DNA of 64,000 bases from Devosia sp. Root413D1 (GTDB lineage Bacteria > Pseudomonadota > Alphaproteobacteria > Rhizobiales > Devosiaceae): contig NZ_LMEA01000010.1 in assembly GCF_001425235.1 (NCBI RefSeq), positions 440,275 to 504,274 on the forward strand, given 5' to 3'. Positions 32,214 to 39,996 of this stretch are shown piece by piece; the stretch's first letter is position 1, and each line of letters begins with the position of its first letter. Position numbers and translations under genes: made by a program. A model generated the notes under the pieces. That model did not search any database, was not told the DNA's origin, and worked only from the letters and a program-made list of their open reading frames with translations.

Positions 32214-33098
32214 ATGTCGATCCCGACCATCACTCTGAACAATGGCGTCACCTTGCCGGCCCTGGGGTTCGGCGTTTTCCAGACGCCACCCGACGAGACC
32301 GAGGTCGCCGCCGCCGAGGCGCTGCGGGTCGGCTATCGCCACATCGATACGGCTGCGGGCTATGGCAACGAGCGCGGCGTCGGCGCAGCGATCAGGGCAT
32401 CAGGGCTGGATCGCGGCGAGGTGTTCATCGAGACCAAGATCTGGATCAGCGATTACGGCTACGAAGAGACCCTGCACAGCTTCAGCAAAAGCGCCGGCAA
32501 GCTGGGGGTCGAGCAGATCGACCTGCTGTTGCTGCACCAGCCGCTGCCCTCGGCCTTCGATCGGACACTCGGCGCCTATCGGGCGCTCGAGACGCTGCTG
32601 GCGGACGGCAAGGCGCGGGCGATCGGCATCAGCAACTTCATGCCGCAGCACCTCGAACGCCTGCTTCCTGAAGTCAAGGTGATGCCGGCGGTGAACCAGA
32701 TCGAGGTCCACCCCTACTTTCAGCAACGCGAGTTGCAGGCGCTCAACGCCCGGCATGGTATCCTGACCCAGGCATGGGCGCCGATCGGCGGCATCACCTT
32801 CTATCGACCAGGGTTTCCGAAGAGCACGCTGGCCGAGCCCGTCATCCTCGAGATCGGCGCGGCACACGGTAAATCAGCGGCCCAGGTGATGCTGCGCTGG
32901 GGGCTGCAGCAGGGCCGTTCGGTGATCCCCAAATCGGTGAAGCCCGAGCGCATTGCGGAGAATTTTGCGGTGTTCGATTTCGAGCTGACATCAGCACAGC
33001 TCTCGGCGATCGATGGGCTCGACGGCGCGCAGCGCGGCGGACCCGACCCGGACAGCATCACGCTCGAGAGCTTCAAGCGCGAGATCCCCGAGGCATAG
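32214..33098 (+). CDS. Aldo/keto reductase (2,5-diketo-gluconate reductase-like)
   Basis: 294 aa from ATG 32214, six bases after GAGGAGG; the ATG at 32208 abuts that site directly. TIM barrel with the AKR signature GYRHIDTAAGYGNERGVGAAI (catalytic Asp and Tyr), the downstream Lys in VFIETKIWISDYG, and the NADPH-binding C-terminal VIPKSVKPERIAENFAVFDFEL. Typical NADPH-dependent reductase of carbonyl compounds; the AKR5-like subgroup is often annotated as diketogluconate reductase. Natural substrate unknown. Expected to be controlled by the divergent LysR protein. Confidence 0.92.
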   Translation: MSIPTITLNNGVTLPALGFGVFQTPPDETEVAAAEALRVGYRHIDTAAGYGNERGVGAAIRASGLDRGEVFIETKIWISDYGYEETLHSFSKSAGKLGVEQIDLLLLHQPLPSAFDRTLGAYRALETLLADGKARAIGISNFMPQHLERLLPEVKVMPAVNQIEVHPYFQQRELQALNARHGILTQAWAPIGGITFYRPGFPKSTLAEPVILEIGAAHGKSAAQVMLRWGLQQGRSVIPKSVKPERIAENFAVFDFELTSAQLSAIDGLDGAQRGGPDPDSITLESFKREIPEA

Positions 33099-33163
33099 TC
33101 GAGGGGGTGGCGCTGCGTGGGACGGGACCATAGTCTCGCCCCGCTGCATCGACAGGTACCCCT

Positions 33164-34000
33164 ATGACCAGGACTTCGACATCGCCGTTCCCGTGGCCTG
33201 AGGAGCGGATCGCGCATTACACCGCCTATCGGGTGTCCGACCCACCAGCGATCGATGGCCGGCTCGATGCAGCGGCCTGGGCGTTGGCGCCGCGCTCACC
33301 CAGGTTTGTCGACCTGATCAGTGGCAAGCCGACGGTGCACGATACGCGCGCCACGGTGCTGTGGGACGACACGCATCTCTATGTCGGGTTCTGGGTAGAA
33401 GAGCCGTTCGTCGAGGCGAAACTCACCGAGCGCGACGCGCTGATCTGGAGCGAGAACGACGTCGAACTGTTCGTCGCCGGCGCCGACGCGTATTACGAGC
33501 TCGAACTTAACGCGCTGGGGACGATCTACGAGGCGTTCTTTGTCTGGGACGATGCCTATGAGCGGGCTGGCTTCAGCAAGGCGGCAGAGTTTTCACGCAG
33601 CGCACCGGGCGCCAAACCGTGGAACGGAGTGGGGTTCGACAAGCATCCCAGGGGAACGCGGCTAGGCCTGTTCAGCTGGGACATGCCGGGGCTGAGGGCC
33701 GCCGCGTCGATCGACGGGACGCTCAACGACAATGCCGACCGGGATCGCGGCTGGACGGCGGAGATCGCTATTCCGTGGGCCAGCATGGGCTGGCTCGCCA
33801 CCGACGGCCGCGCTTTGCCGCCGCGCGATGGCGACACCTGGCGGATGGATTTCTCGCGCTTCAACAGCTATCGCGCGGCGAAGCCAGCTGAGGATTCGGG
33901 CGGCTGGGCCTGGAGCGCGCATGGGGTGTGGGATTCGCACGTACCGGAGCTGTTCCCGTATGTGCATTTTTCGACGAAGGCGGTGGGGAGCGAGGGGTAG
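33164..34000 (+). CDS. CBM9-like carbohydrate-binding-fold protein
   Basis: 278 aa, no signal peptide. An early DPPAIDGRLDAAAWALAPRS and LWDDTHLYVGFWVEEP are the family hallmarks of the DOMON/CBM9-like fold (carbohydrate-binding family 9-like), followed by LIWSENDVELFVAGADAYYELELNALGTIYEAFFVWDDAY and the RGWTAEIAIPWASMGWL block. The family is widely found beside sugar-catabolic genes, but this copy stands alone and seems cytoplasmic unless exported by an unrecognised route. Function unknown; sugar or sugar-acid binding is an inference from the fold. Confidence 0.85.
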   Translation: MTRTSTSPFPWPEERIAHYTAYRVSDPPAIDGRLDAAAWALAPRSPRFVDLISGKPTVHDTRATVLWDDTHLYVGFWVEEPFVEAKLTERDALIWSENDVELFVAGADAYYELELNALGTIYEAFFVWDDAYERAGFSKAAEFSRSAPGAKPWNGVGFDKHPRGTRLGLFSWDMPGLRAAASIDGTLNDNADRDRGWTAEIAIPWASMGWLATDGRALPPRDGDTWRMDFSRFNSYRAAKPAEDSGGWAWSAHGVWDSHVPELFPYVHFSTKAVGSEG

Positions 34001-34021
34001 CGAGTCATGGCTGGGCCCGGT

Positions 34022-34144
34022 GCGGGCTGACCCCCACCCCTGTCCCCTCCCCCTAAGAATGGGGAGGGAGACCCACACACCAGCATCGAGACTGACGTCT
34101 CCCTCCCCCCTGCGGGGAGGGGACAGGGGTGGGGGTCAGCCCGC
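34022..34144. repeat. Family-B palindromic repeat with 31-bp perfect arms, copy B3
   Basis: Arms 34022-34052 and 34114-34144 are exact reverse complements over 31 bases (5' end GCGGGCTGACCCCCACCCCT), with a 61-base centre that holds a further inverted GGGGAGGGAGAC / GTCTCCCTCCCC pair. Between convergent genes. Confidence 0.9.
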
Positions 34145-34174
34145 GCCGGCGGTAGGGGCAGGCATGCGAACTCC

Positions 34175-35134
34175 TCAATTCCCCCAATAATCCGGGTCGA
34201 GCAGCTTCCCGTGGGCCCAGGCTTCGATCAGGGCGCCGGCGATGGCGCCGGGACGGGGGCGGTTGATTTCCGGGTGGGTGCCAGCGAGGATTTCGAGCAC
34301 CTCTGTCCGGCTGACCCAGCGGGCGTCGGAGAGTTCGACCGGATCGATGGTGATCGCCTCGCTCAGTGCGTCGCCCTGGCAGCCGAACATCAGCGACATC
34401 GGGAACGGCCAGGGTTGCGAGGAGACGTAGCGGACCGGACCAACCTTGATGGCGCTTTCTTCCAGCGTTTCGCGCCGTACCGCCGCTTCGATGGTTTCGC
34501 CCGGTTCGACGAAGCCGGCGAGCAGCGAATACATGCGCTCGGGCCAGCTCGGGCTGCGGCCGAGCAGCAACAGGTCGCCGCGGGTGATGGCCATGATCAC
34601 CACCGGATCGGTGCGTGGGAAATGCTGCGTGCCGCATTGCGGGCATTTGCGGACCCAGCCGCTGCTTTCGACGCCGCTTGGCGCGCCGCAATTGGCGCAG
34701 AAGCGGTGGCTCGAGTGCCAGCTGATCAACGCGCGCCCGGTGGCAACGGTCTCGCCTTCGAGCCGGGTGAGGGTCGGCATCAGCCCGCGGATTTCCACGA
34801 ACTTCATCTCGGGGAAGCCGGGGTGGACCTGCTGGGTCTGGTCGATGAACTGGCCGATGGTGGTGGCGTCCTCGGGCGGCGACCAGAGCGGCAGGTCGGC
34901 GGCAAAGCGCGGGCCCTCGGGCGTCAGCCCAACGAAGAGCGGCGCCTCCCGGCTGTCCGAAAGGGCAGGGTGATCGAGCGGCACCGCAGCGGGGCGGCCT
35001 TCGGCATCGGCGAGCAGCTTGCCGCGCCAGAATACCAGCGTCCTGGTGCGTGGATCGCTGCGGGTCTCGTCGGTGGTGCGCAGGTGCGCGACGCGGTCGA
35101 GCTCACCCGGCTTGAATGCAAACGCGTAGTCCAC
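34175..35134 (-). CDS. nudC: NADH pyrophosphatase NudC
   Basis: 319 aa from GTG 35134, preceded by GGAGG at good distance; a longer upstream reading lacks support. The central zinc ribbon is FCANCGAPSG ... RKCPQCGTQHFPRTDP, followed by the Nudix box GFVEPGETIEAAVRRETLEESAI (G-x5-E-x7-REUxEEx) and the SQPWPFPMSLM motif specific to NudC. Hydrolyses NAD(H) to NMN(H) and AMP and removes NAD caps from RNA 5' ends. Cytoplasmic, monocistronic. Mild N-terminal variation relative to the E. coli enzyme (257 aa) is normal for alphaproteobacteria. Confidence 0.95.
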   Translation of the reverse strand: MDYAFAFKPGELDRVAHLRTTDETRSDPRTRTLVFWRGKLLADAEGRPAAVPLDHPALSDSREAPLFVGLTPEGPRFAADLPLWSPPEDATTIGQFIDQTQQVHPGFPEMKFVEIRGLMPTLTRLEGETVATGRALISWHSSHRFCANCGAPSGVESSGWVRKCPQCGTQHFPRTDPVVIMAITRGDLLLLGRSPSWPERMYSLLAGFVEPGETIEAAVRRETLEESAIKVGPVRYVSSQPWPFPMSLMFGCQGDALSEAITIDPVELSDARWVSRTEVLEILAGTHPEINRPRPGAIAGALIEAWAHGKLLDPDYWGN

Positions 35135-35271
35135 TGCTGCCCCCTCCAGTTTAGTCCGGAGGGTGTAGGGGGATGCGGCGCGGGCTGCAAGCGGGAGGCG
35201 AGCGCTATCATATAGGAGATCGGTGAGTGCGCCGCCCGAAATTGTCCACGGCCTCGCCCTACCCACCGGGT

Positions 35272-35300
35272 GTCATCCCTGCGAAAGTTCGCAGGGATGA
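35272..35300. repeat. Single family-C half unit, copy C4
   Basis: GTCATCCCTGCGAAAGTTCG and the closing GCAGGGATGA form one short hairpin. Only one half of the usual double element is present, lying between the nudC promoter side and the omdA-like gene end. Confidence 0.65.
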
Positions 35301-35339
35301 TATCGAGTGTGAGGGGCGAACCGGGCACCGCCTACCCGC

Positions 35340-35579
35340 TCAGCCGTTCCACTTCATCCCCATATAGACCCCGCCGACCTCCAGTTCCTCGAGCATCTGG
35401 GCGAGATGCTTGTACTTGGTGGACTCGCGCTTCACCTTGTTGATCCACAGCAGGTAATCGTTGCGCTGGTAGGGTGGGCGGGCGTCGTAAGCGGCGCGGA
35501 GGCCAGAGCGGTCCAGCGCGTCGCGGACGAAATCCGGCATTTCCTCGCGCTTGCGCAATGGCCGCAGCGCCGGGCTCAT
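35340..35579 (-). CDS. OmdA (YdeI/OmpD-associated) domain small protein
   Basis: 79 aa. The stretch MPDFVRDALDRSGLRAAYDARPPYQRNDYLLWINKVKRESTKYKHLAQMLEELEVGG is a short version of the bacteriocin-resistance YdeI/OmpD-associated family (about 60-residue core, often at the end of longer proteins). Helical and basic. Function is not known; the family name comes from a genetic association only. The ATG overlaps the ridA-like stop by four bases (ATGA), so both are translated from the same message. Confidence 0.8.
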   Translation of the reverse strand: MSPALRPLRKREEMPDFVRDALDRSGLRAAYDARPPYQRNDYLLWINKVKRESTKYKHLAQMLEELEVGGVYMGMKWNG

Positions 35580-35974
35580 GCGAGCACCGCCTGGGCCTCG
35601 ATCTCGATCAGGTAGTCGGGGTTGGCGAGACCGGCGACGCGCAGCACCGTGACGGTGGGCGGGTTGGTGCGGGCGCCCCAGAAGTTCATCCAGGCGCCGA
35701 AGGCAGCGCGGAGATCGGCCTGCTGGTCGATGACGACGGTGACTTTCACGAGATCCTCGAGTTGGGCTCCGGCGGCGTCGAGCACCGCCTTGAGGTTGCC
35801 GAGCGCCTGTGCCGACTGGGCAGCGACGTCGCCCTTGCCGACCACCTGGCCGTGCCGGTCGACGGCATTCTGGCCGCCGATCAGCAGGGTGCGCGCGCCT
35901 GACGGCACCAGGATAGCCTGGGTGAACACCGGATTGGAATGCAGCGTCTCGGGGTTGAGGTGCTGGACGGGCAT
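35576..35974 (-). CDS. RidA/YjgF-family protein
   Basis: 132 aa. Typical trimeric RidA fold: N-terminal NPVFTQAILVPSGARTLLIGGQNAVDRHGQVVGKGDVAAQ, helix QALGNLKAVLDAAGAQLEDLVKVTVVI, and C-terminal PPTVTVLRVAGLANPDYLIEIEAQAVLA. Archetypal RidA hydrolyses 2-aminoacrylate and related imines; its catalytic arginine near residue 105 reads here as TVTVLRVAGLA, so an Arg is present at a similar position. This subgroup (with an FWGAR motif) is not archetypal RidA and its substrate is unknown. Pair of inverted repeats upstream may regulate it. Confidence 0.87.
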   Translation of the reverse strand: MPVQHLNPETLHSNPVFTQAILVPSGARTLLIGGQNAVDRHGQVVGKGDVAAQSAQALGNLKAVLDAAGAQLEDLVKVTVVIDQQADLRAAFGAWMNFWGARTNPPTVTVLRVAGLANPDYLIEIEAQAVLA

Positions 35975-36013
35975 GGGACGTCTCCTTGGTTGACGCCCAA
36001 ACCTGCCGCCGGG

Positions 36014-36060
36014 CTGCTGACAGCTGAGGTCAGCAGAGTTCGCGGTATTCTATTACCGCG
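36014..36060. promoter_or_regulatory. Two adjacent inverted repeats upstream of the RidA-like gene
   Basis: CTGCTGAC-N7-GTCAGCAG (36014-36036) and CGCGGTA-TTCTAT-TACCGCG (36041-36060), both perfect. The second is a compact 20-bp palindrome of the size bound by TetR or MarR-type dimers. Located 40-86 bases upstream of the ATG at 35974 and downstream of the SIS gene. Confidence 0.55.
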
Positions 36061-36112
36061 CCACGCCCCGGCTAGACCGGTCGAGGCTGTAGAGTCGCCT
36101 GCCCGGACGACC

Positions 36113-36850
36113 CTACAGCCCCCTGATCCGCGATTGCCACCGGCGGATCATTTCCTCTGCAGCGGCTTCCGCGCCCTGCATGTTTGCACTCTGATAAACA
36201 TCAACCTCGACACCGTTATGCGACAGCTGGTCGACGGCTTCTGCCAGCACGGCGTTGAGAATGAACACCCCTGCGATGGTCGAGGTCGGTCCCATGCGGA
36301 TGTCGTTACCGACACTGAGAGCGGCATCGCCGTATTCGCCGCCATTGTCGAGGACGAGATCGGTCACCTGATAGAGGAGTTTGCCCGAGTCGTGGCGCGA
36401 GGTGATGGCGCGCGCGTGGCGCAGCGAGGTGAGCGCGATGGTGGTGGCGCCACGGGCCTTGCAGGCGAGCGCCATTTCGATCGGATAGGCGTTGCGCCCG
36501 GAATTGGATGCGATGAACACCACGTCGCCCGCCTCGACCGGATAGTCGGCGAGGACCCGTTCGGCCCGGCCGGTTTCGCGCTCGAGCAGGGTGGAGCGCT
36601 CGGCGCCGAGGTGCAGCATCAGGTCGGGATCGAGAATGGCCTGCGCCGCGGCAATGCCGCCGGCGCGGTAAAAAGCCTCCTCGGCGATGAGATGCGAGTG
36701 GCCGGAGCCGGCGACATAGACCAGGTGGTCGGTGCCGAGCGCCGTGGCGACGGCGTCACGGGCCGCGTCGAGGGCAGCGGACTGCTCGCCGAGGATGCGG
36801 TCGAAGATGATGGCGAGCTGGTCGCGATAGCGCTGGCGCGGGGTGGTCAT
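36113..36850 (-). CDS. SIS-domain sugar-phosphate-binding protein (UPF0309-like)
   Basis: 245 aa from ATG 36850. A single sugar-isomerase (SIS) domain spans about 30-225, with VYVAGSGHSHLIAEEAFYRAGG (phosphosugar-binding SGHS loop) and DVVFIASNSGRNAYPIEMALACKARGATTIALTSL (SNSGRN loop). An ENGGEYGD-like segment (DNGGEYGDAALSV) fits the UPF0309 group. SIS proteins isomerise or dehydrate phosphosugars, often amino-sugar 6-phosphates. It lies one base after the GntR regulator stop, divergent from the O-GlcNAcase operon, so handling of GlcNAc-6-P or a derivative is a reasonable inference. No second SIS domain, so not GlmS. Confidence 0.85.
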   Translation of the reverse strand: MTTPRQRYRDQLAIIFDRILGEQSAALDAARDAVATALGTDHLVYVAGSGHSHLIAEEAFYRAGGIAAAQAILDPDLMLHLGAERSTLLERETGRAERVLADYPVEAGDVVFIASNSGRNAYPIEMALACKARGATTIALTSLRHARAITSRHDSGKLLYQVTDLVLDNGGEYGDAALSVGNDIRMGPTSTIAGVFILNAVLAEAVDQLSHNGVEVDVYQSANMQGAEAAAEEMIRRWQSRIRGL

Positions 36851-36851
36851 T

Positions 36852-37586
36852 CTAGCCTCTGATCTCGCCGACATACTTGTACCGATCGCCGCGATACCAG
36901 GTCATTGCATCCTCGACGACGGTGCCGGACAGGCCGTAGCCGAGCTGTGAAACTTCGAGCACCGCGGCGCCCGGCCGGATGCCGAGCTGGGCGGCAAGCG
37001 TCTCGTCGGCTTCGGTGGCCGAGAGGCTCTGCAGCACGCGGTGCGGACGGGCGTGGCGCGCGTCCATGCGTTCGTAAAGTGAGCCCGAGCCATCGTAATC
37101 GGCGCCCACGGCTTCGACCGGCACCACGGCGCGCTCGAGCGCTATGGCCTCGCCGCCGGCAAGGCGCAGGCGGACCAGCGTGAGAATGGGCGAGCCGAGC
37201 GGCAGGCCGGTGCGAAAGGCGGCATCGGCGCCGACCCGGCCGATCGAACATTCGAGCACGCGCGAGGTCGGCTCGAGCCCGCGCTGGCGCATGTCTTCGG
37301 TGAAGCCCGAGAGCTGCGACAGCGCCTTGGGAATGCGGCCGACCACTACGGTGCCGGCGCCCGGCCGGGTGGCGATGATGCCCTGCTGCGCCAGTTCCTT
37401 CAGCCCCTGGCGCAGGGTCGAGCGGGAGACGGCGAGCGCCTCGGCCATTTCGCGTTCGGAAGGCAGCGACTCGCCCGGGGCGATGGCGCCAGAATCGAGC
37501 ACGGCGGTCAGCGCGTTGCGCAGGCGCTCGCCCAAGGGGCCATGCCGGGCCTCCATCCGTTCGCGTACCGCCGCGTAAAAGTCCAA
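36852..37586 (-). CDS. GntR-family (HutC/UTRA) regulator of the amino-sugar locus
   Basis: 244 aa from TTG 37586, preceded by GGAGGA; a further upstream TTG at 37625 would add 13 residues but falls inside an operator-like repeat. N-terminal winged helix (LRNALTAVLDSGAIAPGESLPSEREMAEALAVSRSTLRQGLKELAQQGIIATRPGAGTVV) and C-terminal UTRA effector domain (SQLSGFTEDMRQRGLEPTSRVLECSIG ... SQLGYGLSGTVVEDAMTWYRGDRYKYVGEI). UTRA regulators such as NagR and DasR respond to GlcN-6-P or GlcNAc-6-P and bind ACTGGTCTAGACCAGT-like sites; similar motifs lie directly upstream here. Co-transcribed with the SIS gene. Confidence 0.92.
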   Translation of the reverse strand: MDFYAAVRERMEARHGPLGERLRNALTAVLDSGAIAPGESLPSEREMAEALAVSRSTLRQGLKELAQQGIIATRPGAGTVVVGRIPKALSQLSGFTEDMRQRGLEPTSRVLECSIGRVGADAAFRTGLPLGSPILTLVRLRLAGGEAIALERAVVPVEAVGADYDGSGSLYERMDARHARPHRVLQSLSATEADETLAAQLGIRPGAAVLEVSQLGYGLSGTVVEDAMTWYRGDRYKYVGEIRG

Positions 37587-37623
37587 GCGTCCTCCGACCA
37601 GTGAGCCGTGGTTGTTCTCGCGC

Positions 37624-37749
37624 AACTGGTATGATTTTGGACTGGCGTTTGCAAGCGGCTTGCGCGGAAACTTGCAAGCGCCTTAGCGTGGAACTTCGCC
37701 GGAAGTTTGAGCGCTGGACAAACTGGTTTAAACCAATAACATACCAGTT
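37624..37749. promoter_or_regulatory. Operator region with DasR/NagR-like half-sites
   Basis: AACTGGTATG (37624-37633) and its exact reverse complement CATACCAGTT (37740-37749) face each other across 106 bases. A full palindrome TGGTTTAAACCA (37724-37735, within ACTGGTTTAAACCAAT) lies next to the second. All match the ACTGGTNTANACCAGT pattern of UTRA-type GntR regulators and sit between the divergent GntR and binding-protein genes. Confidence 0.65.
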
Positions 37750-37799
37750 GGCAGGGAGATAACTGCCAAGAGATTTGGGGCGAAAACAGGGTGTTACCG

Positions 37800-39089
37800 A
37801 TGATGGCCAAAAGATTGGCGCTGACGACCAAAAGGTTGGCGCTGACTACAGCGACCGCATTGCTGCTGCTGAGCACGGCCGCGATGGCGCAGACCGAAGT
37901 GCGCTTCACGCACTCCATCACCGGCGGGGCGAGCCGCGAGGCGCTCGATTCGATCATTGCCGATTTCCAGGCGGCCAATCCCGACATCAAGATCAAGGAG
38001 ATCGTCTTCGACGACGATCAGTATTCCAACCAGGGGCTGATCACCCAGCTGAAGAGCAACGAGGTTCCAGACATCTTCTTCGAGTGGGCGGGCTTCCCGG
38101 TGCAGCGCGACGTCGCCGCCGGCTATGCCTATGACCTCACTGAAGCGATGGCGGCGGATGGCTGGAAGGATAGCTTCTCGCCGGCCGTGTGGACCGATGG
38201 CGCCGGCACCATGGTCGACGGCAAGCCGTACCTGGTGCCGCTGTCGCTCGATCTGACCAACACCATCTGGTACAACAAGAAGATCTTCGCCGAGCACAAC
38301 CTGACGCCGCCCAAGAGCTGGGACGAGTTCGTGGCGCTCAACAAGACGCTGGCCGAGGCGGGCGAGACGCCGATCGTCGAGGGCAATAACGAGTTCTGGC
38401 CGCTCGGCAACTGGGCCGGCCACATCGCCGCCATGGTGGTGCCGCCGGACGCCTATATCGCCGCCTTCAAGCAGGAAGCGCCGTTCAACACGCCTGAGTT
38501 CGAGAAGGCGCTGAACCTCCTGGTCGGTCTCCACGATGTCGGGGCCTTCAACAAGGACATGCAGGCGCTGGGCGCTGACCCGGCGATGGCGACGTTCTTC
38601 CAGGAAGGTGCAGTGATGCACCCGATCGGTTCGTGGCTGGTGTCGGAGACCGCCAACCTCGCCGACGAGGGCTTCGAATACGGCCAGTTCAACACGCCAG
38701 TGATCGATCCGGGGCACCCGCTGGCCAACAGCGTGATCGGCACCATCACCGGCCTTGTCGTCCACAAGAACGCGCCGCATCCGGCCGAAGCGATCAAGTT
38801 CCTCAAGTTCCTGACCTCTGAGGCAAGCCAGATCAAGTGGGCCGAGAGCGGGCAGATGAGCCCGGTGCAGGGGGTCAGCGACAAGGCCAAGCTCGACGAG
38901 CAGACCCAGGCGATGCTGGCGCTGATGAGCGGTGCCTCGGGCATCGTGCCGCCACCGGACAACAAGTATCCGGTACCGGTCGCCGAGGCCTTCTACCAGG
39001 CTGCCGCCTTTGCCGCCTCGGGTGAGAAGAGCGCCAAGGACGCGCTGGTCTGGCTCGACGAGACGCTCGCCGCCATGGGCAAGCAGTAA
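37800..39089 (+). CDS. ABC sugar importer, substrate-binding protein (family 1)
   Basis: 429 aa from ATG 37800. Signal peptide with core ATALLLLSTAAMA-Q; the n-region holds a tandem duplication of KRLALTT (two 21-base units at 37809-37850). The mature protein is a cluster-B extracellular binding protein (RFTHSITGGASREALDSIIADFQAANPDIKIKEIVFDDDQY, then DIFFEWAG and a C-terminal hinge). It precedes two permeases and has no ATPase partner in the window, so it presumably uses a shared MsiK/MalK-like ATPase, as do DasABC-type systems. The context suggests GlcNAc, chitobiose or a GlcNAc-containing glycan as ligand. Confidence 0.93.
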   Translation: MMAKRLALTTKRLALTTATALLLLSTAAMAQTEVRFTHSITGGASREALDSIIADFQAANPDIKIKEIVFDDDQYSNQGLITQLKSNEVPDIFFEWAGFPVQRDVAAGYAYDLTEAMAADGWKDSFSPAVWTDGAGTMVDGKPYLVPLSLDLTNTIWYNKKIFAEHNLTPPKSWDEFVALNKTLAEAGETPIVEGNNEFWPLGNWAGHIAAMVVPPDAYIAAFKQEAPFNTPEFEKALNLLVGLHDVGAFNKDMQALGADPAMATFFQEGAVMHPIGSWLVSETANLADEGFEYGQFNTPVIDPGHPLANSVIGTITGLVVHKNAPHPAEAIKFLKFLTSEASQIKWAESGQMSPVQGVSDKAKLDEQTQAMLALMSGASGIVPPPDNKYPVPVAEAFYQAAAFAASGEKSAKDALVWLDETLAAMGKQ

Positions 39090-39102
39090 CCGGCGCCATA
39101 TT

Positions 39103-39996
39103 TTGCAAGACCGCTCGGCCCCTATCAGCACCGGCGCCGCGAACCTGTTGTTCGCGGCGCCTGCGATGCTGTTATTCGCGACCTTCGTGCTGCTGCCTTT
39201 GGGCGCGTCGGTCTATTATGCCTTCACCTTCTGGGATGGGTTCAGCGCGCCGCGCTGGGCCGGGTTCGCCAACTTCGCCCGGGCGCTGACCGACCCGACA
39301 TTCCTGATGTCGTTCGTGCATGTCGTCCTTTACATCGCCGCGACGCTCGTCTTCGAGGTGACGTTCGGGCTGGTGATGGCGGTGCTGCTCAACTCCGATC
39401 GGCGCGGCTTCTCGCTGATGCGCGGCATGTTCTTTGCGCCGGTGGTGCTGTCGATGTCGGCGGCGGGCGTCCTGTGGAAGTTCGTGCTCGACTACCGCAC
39501 CGGGCTGCTCAACTCGACGCTGCGCTCGGTGGGGCTCGGCGACTGGGCGCAGCCCTGGCTGGCGCAGCCGGAGACGGCGCTCTTATTCATCTGCATCGTC
39601 TCGGGCTGGAAATATGCCGGCTTCTACATGGTGATCTTTTTTGCGGCGCTCAGGCGCATTCCGCGCAACCTCTACGAGGCGGCGCGGCTCGACGGCGCCA
39701 ATGGCGTGCAGCAGTTCACTGCCATCACCCTGCCGATGCTGAAGCAGAACGTCATCGTCTGCATCCTCCTCGCGGTGACCGGCGGCTTTGCCGGGTTCGA
39801 CCTGTTCTTCACCATGACCAACGGGCAGCCGTTCGGAGCGACGGAAGTGCCGGCGACCTGGATCATCAAGCAGGCCTTCGACCAGAACCAGATCGGCTAT
39901 GGCGTGGCGCTCACCGTGGTGTTGACGCTGGTCGTCTCGCTGATCTCGATCGCCTATCTCAAGATTTCGGAGCGCGGCAATGTCACGCGCTACTGA
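39103..39996 (+). CDS. ABC sugar importer, permease 1 (MalF type)
   Basis: 297 aa if started at TTG 39103, 13 bases after the binding-protein stop; no ATG or GTG is available ahead of the first membrane helix, and a reading extending into the previous gene is spurious. Six membrane segments beginning LLFAAPAMLLFATFVLLPLGASVYYAF. The EAA motif EAARLDGANGVQQFTAITLPML, which contacts the ATPase, is intact. Overlaps the second permease by 17 bases. Start codon is the least certain part. Confidence 0.88.
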   Translation: MQDRSAPISTGAANLLFAAPAMLLFATFVLLPLGASVYYAFTFWDGFSAPRWAGFANFARALTDPTFLMSFVHVVLYIAATLVFEVTFGLVMAVLLNSDRRGFSLMRGMFFAPVVLSMSAAGVLWKFVLDYRTGLLNSTLRSVGLGDWAQPWLAQPETALLFICIVSGWKYAGFYMVIFFAALRRIPRNLYEAARLDGANGVQQFTAITLPMLKQNVIVCILLAVTGGFAGFDLFFTMTNGQPFGATEVPATWIIKQAFDQNQIGYGVALTVVLTLVVSLISIAYLKISERGNVTRY

